A stretch of DNA of 64,000 bases from an uncultured Ruminococcus sp. (lineage in GTDB: Bacteria > Bacillota > Clostridia > Oscillospirales > Ruminococcaceae). This document shows, in pieces, positions 8,366 through 17,212 of this stretch; position 1 is the first letter of the stretch, and each line of letters starts with the position of its first letter. Location of the stretch: contig CAJTWE010000002.1 in assembly GCA_910579955.1 (NCBI GenBank), forward strand, positions 103,431 to 167,430, given 5' to 3'. A program made the translations under genes and the position numbers. The notes under the pieces were generated by a model, which was not told the DNA's origin, searched no databases, and saw only the letters and a program-made list of their open reading frames with translations.

Positions 8366-9844
8366 ATGAAAAAGCAGATATTCAATCCCTTTTTACCACT
8401 TAATGAATATATTCCGGATGGAGAACCACACGTTTTTGGCAATCGTGTATATTTATATGGATCTCATGACAAAGAGGGTGGCGAAACATTTTGTATGCTC
8501 GATTACACAGTATATTCAGCTCCCATAGATGATCTTACCAACTGGCGTTGCGAGGGTGTAATATACAAAGCATGTCAAGATCCTGAATATAAAAATAGAC
8601 CATATATGTATGCGCCCGATGTAGTACGTGGTAATGATGGCAGATATTATCTTTATTACTGTATGTCAGGGGCATACGGAAAAGGCGGATATTTTGGACC
8701 AATCAGTGTAGCTGTTTGCGACACGCCGGCAGGAAAATATGAATTTTTAGGCTACGTGCATTATCCTGATGGACGACCAATGAAGAAATTCGTATGCTTT
8801 GACCCCGGCGTTATAAATGATAACGGCATTATTCGTATTTATTACGGTACTCAGATGGATTATGAACAAAAAAGCAACTGGCAAAACGATACAAATATTG
8901 TAGAAAAAGAAATGGAGATGTTCAACAAATCAAGAGAAGAAATTCTCACTACTGAAGGAAGCGTAATGGGTCCTTGTATGGTTGTTGTAGATGATGATAT
9001 GCTGACGGTAAAAGAAGAGCCAAAGCATATTATCCCATATGACACAAGAGGTACAAGCTTTGAAGAACATCCTTTTTTTGAAGCAAGCTCTATGAGAAAA
9101 ATCGGAAATATGTATTACTTTGTTTATTCATCCAAGCAGAACCATGAACTATGCTACGCTACAAGTAAATATCCGGATCGTGATTTTATATTTGGCGGGT
9201 CGATCGTATCAAACGGAGACGTTGGCTTTAACGGACGTGAAGAAAAAAATCGCCTTAATATGACTGGTACAACTCATGGCAGCATTGAGAATATAAATGG
9301 TCAGTGGTATGTATTTTATCATCGTTTAACACATAAATCCGATTACAGCAGACAGGCTTGCGCAGAAAAAATCACATTAGAAAACGATGGTTCAATAAAG
9401 CAGGTAGAAATAACGTCATGCGGTCTTAATAACGGCCCACTCATTGCTAAGGGAGAATACCCTGCTGTAATAGCCTGCAATATTACTAATGGCGATATGC
9501 CTCATGGATGTAATTCTATATATACAGACAGCTTTCCAAATGTAACTAATCGTGGTGAGGATCATTTTATCGGTGAAATTTCAAATGAAACTCTTATCGG
9601 ATATAAATATTTCTACTTTGATGATGTGAAAAAGCTCTCAGTTATGATTAAAGCAACAGACAATGGAACACTTATTGCTTATAGTGATATGAAAAAAACT
9701 GAAATTGCAAGATTTGATATTTCGCCAGCTTCTGACTGGACTAAATTTACAGAGGATATTTCAATTGAAAAAGGTATATATCCGCTATACTTTGTCTATA
9801 AAGGTACAGGAATGATAGAACTAAAAACAATATCATTTTCTTAA
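8366..9844 (+). CDS. Glycoside hydrolase family 43 enzyme (arabinofuranosidase/xylosidase type)
   Basis: 492 residues, no signal peptide, so likely cytoplasmic and acting on imported xylo- or arabino-oligosaccharides. The five-bladed propeller motifs are seen: NEYIPDGEPHVF and YLYGSHD at the N-terminus, YMYAPDVVRGNDGRYYLYY, CFDPGVI and FEASSMRKIGNMYYFVYSS (the Glu is the likely general acid), then TTHGSIENINGQWYVFYHR. The last ~110 residues form a beta-rich appended domain (CBM6-like or GH43-associated). The gene stands alone between its own promoter and terminator. Exact substrate is uncertain. Confidence 0.88.
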   Translation: MKKQIFNPFLPLNEYIPDGEPHVFGNRVYLYGSHDKEGGETFCMLDYTVYSAPIDDLTNWRCEGVIYKACQDPEYKNRPYMYAPDVVRGNDGRYYLYYCMSGAYGKGGYFGPISVAVCDTPAGKYEFLGYVHYPDGRPMKKFVCFDPGVINDNGIIRIYYGTQMDYEQKSNWQNDTNIVEKEMEMFNKSREEILTTEGSVMGPCMVVVDDDMLTVKEEPKHIIPYDTRGTSFEEHPFFEASSMRKIGNMYYFVYSSKQNHELCYATSKYPDRDFIFGGSIVSNGDVGFNGREEKNRLNMTGTTHGSIENINGQWYVFYHRLTHKSDYSRQACAEKITLENDGSIKQVEITSCGLNNGPLIAKGEYPAVIACNITNGDMPHGCNSIYTDSFPNVTNRGEDHFIGEISNETLIGYKYFYFDDVKKLSVMIKATDNGTLIAYSDMKKTEIARFDISPASDWTKFTEDISIEKGIYPLYFVYKGTGMIELKTISFS

Positions 9845-9851
9845 TAAGATA

Positions 9852-9897
9852 AATCAGCTTTCAGAGTTTTATGTTTTGCTCTGAAAGCTGATTTTTT
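9852..9897 (+). terminator. Intrinsic terminator after GH43
   Basis: AATCAGCTTTCAGAG (9852-9866) pairs with CTCTGAAAGCTGATT (9879-9893) followed by TTTT. Confidence 0.9.
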
Positions 9898-9926
9898 AAT
9901 TATTGTAATATTATTAAATAAAATCA

Positions 9927-9955
9927 TTGACGTGTAAGGAAATAAATGCTATAAT
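9927..9955 (+). promoter_or_regulatory. Promoter of the small hypothetical gene at 10.0 kb
   Basis: TTGACG, a 17-bp spacer and TATAAT (9950-9955), 55 bp before the ATG at 10010. Confidence 0.7.
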
Positions 9956-10009
9956 GTTAAATATAATAAAGTCGTTTTAAGACATAAATTGTATTATAAA
10001 GGTGAAATT

Positions 10010-10471
10010 ATGAATATTAAATATGGTTACAGAATTATGATGACAGAACATTGTGAAATTCCTGAAGGAATTCCATTAGAACCCGGTTGTACAGACGGTA
10101 TTGCCGAAGCACCTTATCTTATTGATGAAATAGTTTATGACAAACTAGAAGATGCCGAAGAAGTTCTCAAAAAATATAAGTCAATCAAATCAGGAGCTGT
10201 AACAGATTCTTCATTTAGAAAAGTGTATGATGTACGTGAATTCTACATAGAAAAAATAAAACTGGGAGAGTTCGATCGAAAATTAAAAACATATGGTGCG
10301 GTAAAATACGCAGAGTTTGAGAATTTTGAAAAAGGTCAAGAACCAATATTTTGTGAGAAGCCTCCAGCTGTAGTCAAATGGTGTCGCAGAAAAAACTATT
10401 GCGGAGCTGTTGAGAAACATATTGAATACAAGAACAAGAGAAAGAAAAAATCGACAACTAAAAATACATAA
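10010..10471 (+). CDS. Hypothetical protein, ~153 residues
   Basis: I do not recognise this family. ATG at 10010 is chosen because AAGGTG lies just upstream; a TTG at 9989 is less likely. The protein is soluble, acidic in its middle (IVYDKLEDAEEVLKKYKS) and strongly basic at the C-terminus (KNKRKKKSTTKNT), with three cysteines. It has its own near-consensus promoter and a shared terminator, so it is a genuine single-gene transcript. No signal peptide or membrane helix. Confidence 0.7.
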   Translation: MNIKYGYRIMMTEHCEIPEGIPLEPGCTDGIAEAPYLIDEIVYDKLEDAEEVLKKYKSIKSGAVTDSSFRKVYDVREFYIEKIKLGEFDRKLKTYGAVKYAEFENFEKGQEPIFCEKPPAVVKWCRRKNYCGAVEKHIEYKNKRKKKSTTKNT

Positions 10472-10480
10472 ACAACAAAA

Positions 10481-10507
10481 AGGAGCATTAAAACGCTCCT
10501 TTTTTTG
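10481..10507. terminator. Intrinsic terminator between convergent genes
   Basis: AGGAGC (10481-10486) pairs with GCTCCT (10495-10500) and runs into seven T; preceding A-run lets it work for the opposing GH3 gene too. Confidence 0.85.
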
Positions 10508-10519
10508 ATAACTTAAATC

Positions 10520-11842
10520 TTATTTTGTTGTTGTCGTTGTCTGCTGAATATCAACATCAATAAGTCCAAGATTAAGCTTCTTTTCCAAAATTTTATAAAC
10601 ACTTTCATTAATGCGCTCTTCAGAAATTTCACCTGAACTTATTGCTGATTTAACACTTGAAACAGCATTATTAAGATCATATGGCATTAATATAATATCT
10701 ACTCCGGCTTTAATAGACAATACAGCCGCTTCACCCGGAGTGTAATTCTCAGTTATAGCACCCATACTCTGCGAATCCGTAATAACCAATCCAGTAAATC
10801 CTAAATCATTTTTAAGCCAATCAGTAACTACTATTGGAGATAAATCACCAGGAAGATTATCACCAGAAGCAGATGTGATCTGATGTCCTACCATTACAAA
10901 ATCTGATCCTGCTTGTATGCCCCCTGAAAATGCAACAAATTCAGAATACAATAAATCATTATAGGTTCTTTCAATTAAAACGCTGCTATTATGAGTATTT
11001 CCTGTTCCTGCTCCAAGTCCGGGAAAATGCTTCAATGTTGCTGATATTCCATTATCCTCAACACCTCTTACAAAATTTGCTGTCATTTCAGATACTATCT
11101 GCGGATCTGATGAAAAAATACGACTGCCAAGCTCGTTTTCATCGCTTATATCAACGTCAGCAACTGGTGCGAGATTTAAATTAAAGCCAAGATCACTAAG
11201 TGTTGCACCTATCGTATAACCTAGATTATATACGGTATCATATTCAAGACGATCACCATAATACTCCATATCATAACTGCTATACGTTCTCAAGTTGTCA
11301 CCAACACGAGCAACAGAACCGCCTTCTTCATCAACTGCCAAAAACAAGCCTATATCATTATGAGTATCACGTGCATATTTCTGAGAATTATGAAGCATAT
11401 TGTAAGTTTGCTGCCAGCTTTCTATATTCTGAGAAAAATAAATTATACCGCCAACAGGTGTAGCTTCAATTGCGGATTTTGTCATGTCACCCGCCTCAGT
11501 AACACTACCGCTAAAATTAGTAAGAGCCTCGGGCGTTACAATAAACATCTGATAAATTTTCTCTTCTAATGTCATATTGCTAATTAGTCTTTGAATGGTA
11601 GGCGCATCTGGCGCAATTGTTGTACAAGTCACACCGCTTGTAAACTTAGGTACTGTTGTGGTTACATCTGTATAAACCGTAGTGGAAGAAGATGTTTCAG
11701 TTGGAAATTCTTCTGTTGAAATGCTTTCCGATACCTCTTCCCCATTCTGTATCTGATTGTCAAACTTATTACTACATCCGGTTGCTATCATGGTAATAGC
11801 AGCAGATATACCGATTATTGAAGCAAAAAAATGTTTTTTCAT
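10520..11842 (-). CDS. Glycoside hydrolase family 3 lipoprotein (beta-N-acetylhexosaminidase type)
   Basis: 440 residues. Lipoprotein signal with lipobox IATGC (Cys 23), then a Thr/Ser-rich linker, then one GH3 catalytic domain. NagZ-type motifs are visible: LFLAVDEEGGSVARVG, NLNLAPVADVD, TLKHFPGLG with a conserved His a few residues on, and VITDSQSMGAI carrying the nucleophile Asp. The single-domain size and HFPG motif fit exo-beta-N-acetylglucosaminidases that release GlcNAc from muropeptides or chitin fragments at the cell surface. It ends in a Thr tail. It has its own promoter (11873-11901). Substrate is inferred from family. Confidence 0.88.
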   Translation of the reverse strand: MKKHFFASIIGISAAITMIATGCSNKFDNQIQNGEEVSESISTEEFPTETSSSTTVYTDVTTTVPKFTSGVTCTTIAPDAPTIQRLISNMTLEEKIYQMFIVTPEALTNFSGSVTEAGDMTKSAIEATPVGGIIYFSQNIESWQQTYNMLHNSQKYARDTHNDIGLFLAVDEEGGSVARVGDNLRTYSSYDMEYYGDRLEYDTVYNLGYTIGATLSDLGFNLNLAPVADVDISDENELGSRIFSSDPQIVSEMTANFVRGVEDNGISATLKHFPGLGAGTGNTHNSSVLIERTYNDLLYSEFVAFSGGIQAGSDFVMVGHQITSASGDNLPGDLSPIVVTDWLKNDLGFTGLVITDSQSMGAITENYTPGEAAVLSIKAGVDIILMPYDLNNAVSSVKSAISSGEISEERINESVYKILEKKLNLGLIDVDIQQTTTTTK

Positions 11843-11872
11843 AGTATAACCTCACAATTACCAATTTTTATA

Positions 11873-11901
11873 ATTATATCAAAATAAAACAATTTTGTCA
11901 A
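11873..11901 (-). promoter_or_regulatory. Promoter of the GH3 gene
   Basis: On the minus strand TTGACA, a 17-bp spacer and TATAAT, 31 bp before the start codon. Confidence 0.8.
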
Positions 11902-11912
11902 ATCTATAAAAA

Positions 11913-13592
11913 TTACGCTTTTATACTCTCAGTTTTTTTAGAAAGTTCTTCGGCACGAATAAGAGCTGTATCTATATGATTGCAGAAATTTTCTTTACCT
12001 ATTCTATCTACAAATCCGGATTTTTCCATAATTGACATAGGCTGTTCGTTTACATGAGAGAAAACTACGGATATGTTGTTTTTCTCACATATATCTGCTA
12101 TTTTACTAAGAGTATCAACACCGGTAGCATCAATAGCAGGAACATTTCTCATTCGTATACAAAGAACATCTATATTCTTATCAGATAATACATACATGAA
12201 TTTATCTGATGCGGCAAAAAACATAGGTCCGTTTATCTCATAAACCTTTGTATTTTTAGGTACTTTCTTTAATGCAATATGATCAGGATCATTGTCTTCA
12301 TCATCTACATAAACCCAGTCCTTTACACCTGAAACATCTGCCATTTGCTTCATAAACAGCAAAGCTGCAAGTATAAGTCCCACACCAATTGCTACAACAA
12401 GATCAAATACTACTGTAAGAACAAGCGTTACAAAAAGAACGAATATATCACTTTTAGGTGCTGATTTAACGGTAATGGCAATAGTACGCCAACCACTCAT
12501 ATTATAAGCAACTATAAAAAGAATAGCTGCAATAGTAGGCATAGGAATAAGTGAAGCATAAGGCATGAGCAGAATGAGTATCAAAAGTACCACAATAGAA
12601 TGCACAATACCTGCAATAGGAGTTCTACCGCCGTTCTTAATATTAGCAGCTGTTCTGGCTATAGCACCCGTTGCAGGAATACCTCCAAATAGTGCAGATG
12701 CTATATTACCTGTTCCCTGGGCAATAAGCTCCATATTTGAACGATGCTTTGAACCAATCATACCATCTGATACAACACATGATAAAAGAGATTCGACAGC
12801 AGCAAGTATAGCAATAGTAAATGCATTAGGAATAAGTGCCTGTATTCTGCTAAGACTTACATCAGGTATACTTGGAGTTGGAAGCGATGAAGATATAGTA
12901 TAGAGATCTCCAATAGTATTTACCTTCATGTCTGAAAGATTTACAATAAGGGCACATACGATTACTGCAATAAGCGAAGAAGGTATCATCTGAAGCTTTT
13001 TAGGCCAGAAAATTAAAATTGCTAGTGAAATAAGACCTATTATTAAAGCTTGATAGTTAAATGTATCTATGCACAAAAATACTTCTTTAATTTTATCAAT
13101 TGATTCTATAGGTGAATTGGTAAACGTAAGACCTAAGAAATCCTTTATCTGACCTATAACAATAGTAACAGCTATGCCAAATGTAAAACCGGTTGTTATA
13201 GTGTTTGGTATATATTTTATAAGTGCGCCAAAATGAAAAAGTCCCATAAGTATGAGCAAAATGCCAGCCATTATGGTAGCAATGATAAGCCCGTCCATGC
13301 CCTCTGTTGCAACAATTCCTGCAACTATAGTTGCAAATGCAGCTGTTGGTCCTGCAATCTGCACACGACTTCCTCCAAGAAGCGCAACAAAAAAGCCTGC
13401 AATAATAGCTGTGTAAAGACCCTGCTCAGGGTTTACACCCGATGCAAGTGCAAGAGCTATAGAAAGCGGCAATGCTATTATAGCAACTATAATTCCGGAA
13501 ATAACATCCTTGACAAATTGTTCCTTTGAATAATGCTTCATAACCGAAATAAGTTTTGGTTTAAGCTTTTCATTAGTAACTTTAGACCCCAT
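11913..13592 (-). CDS. SulP-family anion transporter with C-terminal STAS domain
   Basis: 559 residues. Imports an inorganic anion (sulfate, bicarbonate or other). The SulP signature (LPLSIALALASGVNPEQGLYTAI) lies near the start, followed by about 10-12 membrane helices and the QGTGNIASALFGGIPATGAIARTAANI block. The last ~110 residues form a STAS domain (VLCIRMRNVPAIDATGVDTL). ATG at 13592 is chosen because AGGAG sits 7 bp before it; the frame extends 29 codons upstream without a ribosome site. Specificity cannot be told from sequence. Confidence 0.92.
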   Translation of the reverse strand: MGSKVTNEKLKPKLISVMKHYSKEQFVKDVISGIIVAIIALPLSIALALASGVNPEQGLYTAIIAGFFVALLGGSRVQIAGPTAAFATIVAGIVATEGMDGLIIATIMAGILLILMGLFHFGALIKYIPNTITTGFTFGIAVTIVIGQIKDFLGLTFTNSPIESIDKIKEVFLCIDTFNYQALIIGLISLAILIFWPKKLQMIPSSLIAVIVCALIVNLSDMKVNTIGDLYTISSSLPTPSIPDVSLSRIQALIPNAFTIAILAAVESLLSCVVSDGMIGSKHRSNMELIAQGTGNIASALFGGIPATGAIARTAANIKNGGRTPIAGIVHSIVVLLILILLMPYASLIPMPTIAAILFIVAYNMSGWRTIAITVKSAPKSDIFVLFVTLVLTVVFDLVVAIGVGLILAALLFMKQMADVSGVKDWVYVDDEDNDPDHIALKKVPKNTKVYEINGPMFFAASDKFMYVLSDKNIDVLCIRMRNVPAIDATGVDTLSKIADICEKNNISVVFSHVNEQPMSIMEKSGFVDRIGKENFCNHIDTALIRAEELSKKTESIKA

Positions 13593-13787
13593 AATAATTC
13601 TCCTAATATTAAACAAATTTCTACCATATAATTCAATATACGGCTTGACCATTATATCACTAAAACAACGCAATTTCAAGCAAAATATTATATTATTTTC
13701 ATTTTAGTAGCCTTTGACAAACATTTTCAACAAGAGTAAATAAATGTATTATAATGTTTTGGGATTAAAAAATAGATTTTATATAGG

Positions 13788-13816
13788 TTGACAAATAAGA
13801 GGTATTTTGGTAAAAT
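13788..13816 (+). promoter_or_regulatory. Promoter of the PP2C-DUF368 genes
   Basis: TTGACA, a 17-bp spacer and TAAAAT (13811-13816), 78 bp before the PP2C start. Confidence 0.7.
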
Positions 13817-13893
13817 GAAGAATATAGTACAAAGATTATATAATATGAACATTTAATTTGCTACAATTTGATACAAAGGGAGGTACACACATT

Positions 13894-14700
13894 ATGCTGC
13901 GTTCAGGACATCTGTATATACAAGCGCACGCCGTTTCCGATCAAGGTAAGGTTCGCACAAACAATGAAGATAACTTCTTTGCCGATGGCATCGTTAATCC
14001 TGATCCTCAAAATGGTGGTGATATTACTATTGACAAAATTAAAGTTTCAAGTCATATATTTGCTGTATGCGATGGAATGGGCGGCGAATCATATGGCGAA
14101 GATGCATCAGCATTAGCTGTAGAAACATTAAAAAATCATTGTCAAAATATCAAAAAATCAAAAGTAAACCGACTTAATCAAGCTGTAGGCGATTATACAA
14201 CTGATGTAAACAATCGTATATGCGACATGATAGCTGAAAGGAAATGCGGCAACAGCGGCACTACTCTGGCAATGCTTTTATTCCGTAATGATCATGCCTA
14301 CCCATTTTATATAGGTGACAGCCGCATTTATCTTTATGATGGATTTGATCTATATGCACTGACCAAAGACCAGACCCTTGCAGCTGCAATGCTCCAAAAT
14401 GGAGTATATACGCCGGAGCAGGCTGAAATGAGCTATGACAGAAATAAACTTATTCATTTTCTTGGCGAAGATAAGGATGGAAAAGGACTTACTGCAACTG
14501 CTCAACCGCCCATTGCTTTAAAAAAAGGTATGCGTTTTCTTCTGTGTTCAGATGGTCTAACCGATATGTGCAGCGATCTTACTCTTTATGAGATATTATC
14601 CGATCCCGATCAAGATGACTATGCCCAATCACTTGTTGATATGGCTATTGAAGCTGGTGGTACGGATAATATTACTGTAATTGTTATCGAAGTACTATAA
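13894..14700 (+). CDS. PP2C-type Ser/Thr protein phosphatase (second copy)
   Basis: 268 residues. All PP2C metal-site motifs are present: VRTNNEDNFF, FAVCDGMGGESYGE, SGTTLAMLLF, YIGDSRIYLYD, CSDGLTDMCSD and GGTDNITVIVIE. Start ATG chosen from a GGAGG 10 bp upstream. Unlike the copy at 4.8 kb it lacks the acidic N-terminal extension. It is followed after 30 bp by the DUF368 gene, probably in one transcript. No partner kinase nearby. Confidence 0.93.
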   Translation: MLRSGHLYIQAHAVSDQGKVRTNNEDNFFADGIVNPDPQNGGDITIDKIKVSSHIFAVCDGMGGESYGEDASALAVETLKNHCQNIKKSKVNRLNQAVGDYTTDVNNRICDMIAERKCGNSGTTLAMLLFRNDHAYPFYIGDSRIYLYDGFDLYALTKDQTLAAAMLQNGVYTPEQAEMSYDRNKLIHFLGEDKDGKGLTATAQPPIALKKGMRFLLCSDGLTDMCSDLTLYEILSDPDQDDYAQSLVDMAIEAGGTDNITVIVIEVL

Positions 14701-14730
14701 AAATTATAATTTAAAAATGGAGATGTTAAA

Positions 14731-15651
14731 ATGTTACTATTAAACGCTTTTCGTGGATTTTGCATGGCGCTTGCAGATAGCGTTCCTGGTGTATCCGGAG
14801 GAACTATAGCTTTTCTGCTTGGATTTTATGATAAGTTTATTTTTGCTCTTAACTCGTTAGTAAGCGGATCTAAAGATGAAAAAAAGCAGGCTCTCAAATT
14901 CCTTATTAAGCTCGGAAGCGGCTGGATCATTGGATTCCTCAGTGCTATGCTTATTCTCTCTGAAATTTTTGAATCTCATATATATGTTGTAAGCGCACTG
15001 TTCTTTGGACTTACATTATTTGCCATTCCTATGGTAATATATGAGGAAAGAAAATCAATGAAGGGTCATATTGGATGCATTGCATTCACAATAATTGGAA
15101 TAGCAATCGTTATAGGCATTTCTACACTAAGCTCAAAACTTGGCGGCGGCGGAATTACATTTGAAGGTTTTAATATAGGCATAATACTATTTACCTTCCT
15201 TGCCGGCATGATTGCTATTTCTGCAATGGTTCTTCCGGGTATTTCCGGCTCAACTATCCTGCTTGCTTTCGGAATATATGTTCCAACAACTACAGCGATT
15301 TCATCTATTTTAAAAATGGAAAGCTTTGAAGCACTCCCCTATATTTGCGCACTTGCACTTGGAATTCTCACAGGCGTTATTGTAATTATAAAGACAGTTA
15401 ATCGTGCCCTCTTAAAGTATCGTCCTCAGAGTATGTACACTATAATTGGTCTTATGATAGGCTCTCTATATGCCATTACTCAAGGACCAACAACAATAGA
15501 TACTGCCGATGGAATAGCTCTTGAACCACTTTCTTTTTCACATGTTGCAGGTGATCCTATTCTTATTATACCATTTATTGCAGGCGGAGTAGTTCTTGCG
15601 CTTCTTGAATTGCTTCGATTTGTTATGGAGAAAAAAGAAAAGAATTCATAA
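14731..15651 (+). CDS. DUF368 family membrane protein
   Basis: 306 residues with about eight hydrophobic helices. The DUF368 hallmark (RGFCMALADSVPGVSGGTIAFLLGFYD) opens the protein and a second related block (AMVLPGISGSTILLAFGIY) lies near residue 165, an internal-repeat arrangement of the family. Recent work links DUF368 proteins to polyprenyl-phosphate recycling across the membrane; that role for this copy is inference. GGAG ribosome site. Shares a transcript with the PP2C gene. Confidence 0.88.
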   Translation: MLLLNAFRGFCMALADSVPGVSGGTIAFLLGFYDKFIFALNSLVSGSKDEKKQALKFLIKLGSGWIIGFLSAMLILSEIFESHIYVVSALFFGLTLFAIPMVIYEERKSMKGHIGCIAFTIIGIAIVIGISTLSSKLGGGGITFEGFNIGIILFTFLAGMIAISAMVLPGISGSTILLAFGIYVPTTTAISSILKMESFEALPYICALALGILTGVIVIIKTVNRALLKYRPQSMYTIIGLMIGSLYAITQGPTTIDTADGIALEPLSFSHVAGDPILIIPFIAGGVVLALLELLRFVMEKKEKNS

Positions 15652-15666
15652 TGCCATAAAAAACAA

Positions 15667-15707
15667 AAGCAGTCTCCTTAGAAGATATTTCTTTGGAGAC
15701 TGCTTTC
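15667..15707. terminator. Bidirectional intrinsic terminator
   Basis: AAGCAGTCTCC (15667-15677) pairs with GGAGACTGCTT (15695-15705) between convergent genes. Confidence 0.85.
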
Positions 15708-15716
15708 TCATATATT

Positions 15717-16982
15717 TTATTCTTTTATATTTCCTGCGATTATATCAGCATATAATCGCAATATGCTTGTAGCATCGCTCATATCTATTTCTCCATTTTC
15801 ATTTATATCAGCTATTTTGAAAATGAGTTCTTCGCCATGTTGATCATCTTTAAGCCGTATAAATCTTGCTTCTAGACCTGCTAATGATTGTGCATAGTAT
15901 TCAAGAATGAGTGTTGCATCATTTATCGAAATTGAGCCATCTCCATCTACATCTCCCATTTCTCCATTTTCAATAGGTATAGGATCAATGCGCTCGGTAG
16001 TAGTTACAGTTTCAGTAGTTGTTGTTTCGATTGTTGTTGTAGTTGCTTCTGTTGTGCTTGTTTCGGTTGTAGTAGTTGTTGTTTCTGTCGTGCTTGTTTC
16101 AGTAGTTGTAACAATCTCACTTGCCTTTTTCTCAGTAAAATATTCAAAAATTACTGCCGCCTCTTCTTTAGCCAATTTTTTTAGATTTTCATCGTTATAA
16201 AGCCAAAGTGTAGCCCTATAATTAGTATGGAAAGAATGCTCAAGAAGTATTCCCGGAGTACCGACGTACCTTGCACCACATAAAACACCGTACCATTCAT
16301 CGTCCCATACACCATTGCCATCACGATCTTCTGCGGACAGCCTTTGGAATATCTCACCTTTCTGATTAGTTTCCATCACTTCAGCAACCTTTGAGGCAAG
16401 AAGTGCTCCTATTTCTCGACTTGTATCATCAATAGTTGTCCATGAAAGATTTTGATAACATAAAGCAATTGGTTTATCCATAGAAGAATATGAAGCTGCA
16501 TTACTATGTATTGATATGAAAAAATCATATCCCCTAGATTTATGGCCTCTTGGCTGAAGTGCTGGTTTTTCTTCAAGAGTACTCTTCGTAAGATCAGCGT
16601 GTACGCCAAGTGCCTGCAATTCTTCTTGCAGATAATTTGAAAGTTTCCATGTCATTACACTTTCCCAATATGGACTATATACTGGTGATTGATTTTCATA
16701 TGCGTTATGACCCGGATCAATCATGACTTTAATCACACTTTCATCCAGACCTATTATGCTTTCATTTATCGGTATTTCATCCAGTGGTATTCTTTCGTCA
16801 CTGCTTGCTCCATACAAACTCGTATTATCGCTGGATGAATAAACCTGTTCACCATAATCTTCCGGATCAAAAATCATATAATTCTCCAGTGAATCATCTG
16901 CTGAGCTTACAGTAAGCGGCGCTGAAACTGTGCAGCACAACATAACACATCCAACTAAAGATGAAATAAATTTCTTTATCAA
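15717..16982 (-). CDS. Secreted N-acetylmuramoyl-L-alanine amidase with type I dockerin
   Basis: 421 residues. Signal peptide (KKF..SLVGCVMLCCTVSAPLTVSSA), then an Amidase_3 zinc domain with VMIDPGHNAYEN, the Glu of PYWESVMTWKL, FISIHSNAA and ILLEHSFHTN, supplying the metal ligands and catalytic Glu. A Thr/Glu linker of about 45 residues follows. The end is a dockerin with two calcium loops, GDVDGDGSISINDATLIL and ADINENGEIDMSDATSIL. I chose TTG at 16982 as the start because GGAGG lies 7 bp upstream. It cleaves the peptide stem from peptidoglycan; the dockerin would anchor it to a cohesin-bearing scaffold, unusual for a cell-wall enzyme. Confidence 0.9.
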   Translation of the reverse strand: MIKKFISSLVGCVMLCCTVSAPLTVSSADDSLENYMIFDPEDYGEQVYSSSDNTSLYGASSDERIPLDEIPINESIIGLDESVIKVMIDPGHNAYENQSPVYSPYWESVMTWKLSNYLQEELQALGVHADLTKSTLEEKPALQPRGHKSRGYDFFISIHSNAASYSSMDKPIALCYQNLSWTTIDDTSREIGALLASKVAEVMETNQKGEIFQRLSAEDRDGNGVWDDEWYGVLCGARYVGTPGILLEHSFHTNYRATLWLYNDENLKKLAKEEAAVIFEYFTEKKASEIVTTTETSTTETTTTTTETSTTEATTTTIETTTTETVTTTERIDPIPIENGEMGDVDGDGSISINDATLILEYYAQSLAGLEARFIRLKDDQHGEELIFKIADINENGEIDMSDATSILRLYADIIAGNIKE

Positions 16983-17147
16983 AATATATTCCTCCAATTC
17001 AAAGAAACAAATTATAGAATCACATTATATTGATTATAACATATTTTCCAAACTAATACAACTATATTTTTAAAAATGCAATATAAATTTAAAACAGCGT
17101 TTTATATTGTATTTTTAACTAAATCATAATTTCTTTAATTCATTCTA

Positions 17148-17176
17148 TTGCAATATTATAAGAAAGGTGATATACT
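17148..17176 (+). promoter_or_regulatory. Promoter of the MoxR operon
   Basis: TTGCAA, a 17-bp spacer and TATACT (17171-17176), 37 bp before the ATG at 17213. Confidence 0.65.
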
Positions 17177-17212
17177 TATTAAGTAGTAATACGTTTAATG
17201 AAAGGAGTCTAT

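Noticed and set aside
11893..11902. TTTTGTCAAA as another Spo0A box
   Set aside because: It is the reverse complement of the -35 region (TTGACA) of the GH3 gene promoter, and one such match is expected by chance in DNA this AT-rich.
15960..16130. Tandem repeat or CRISPR-like array
   Set aside because: The repeats are Thr/Glu codons of the amidase linker; no spacer structure is present.
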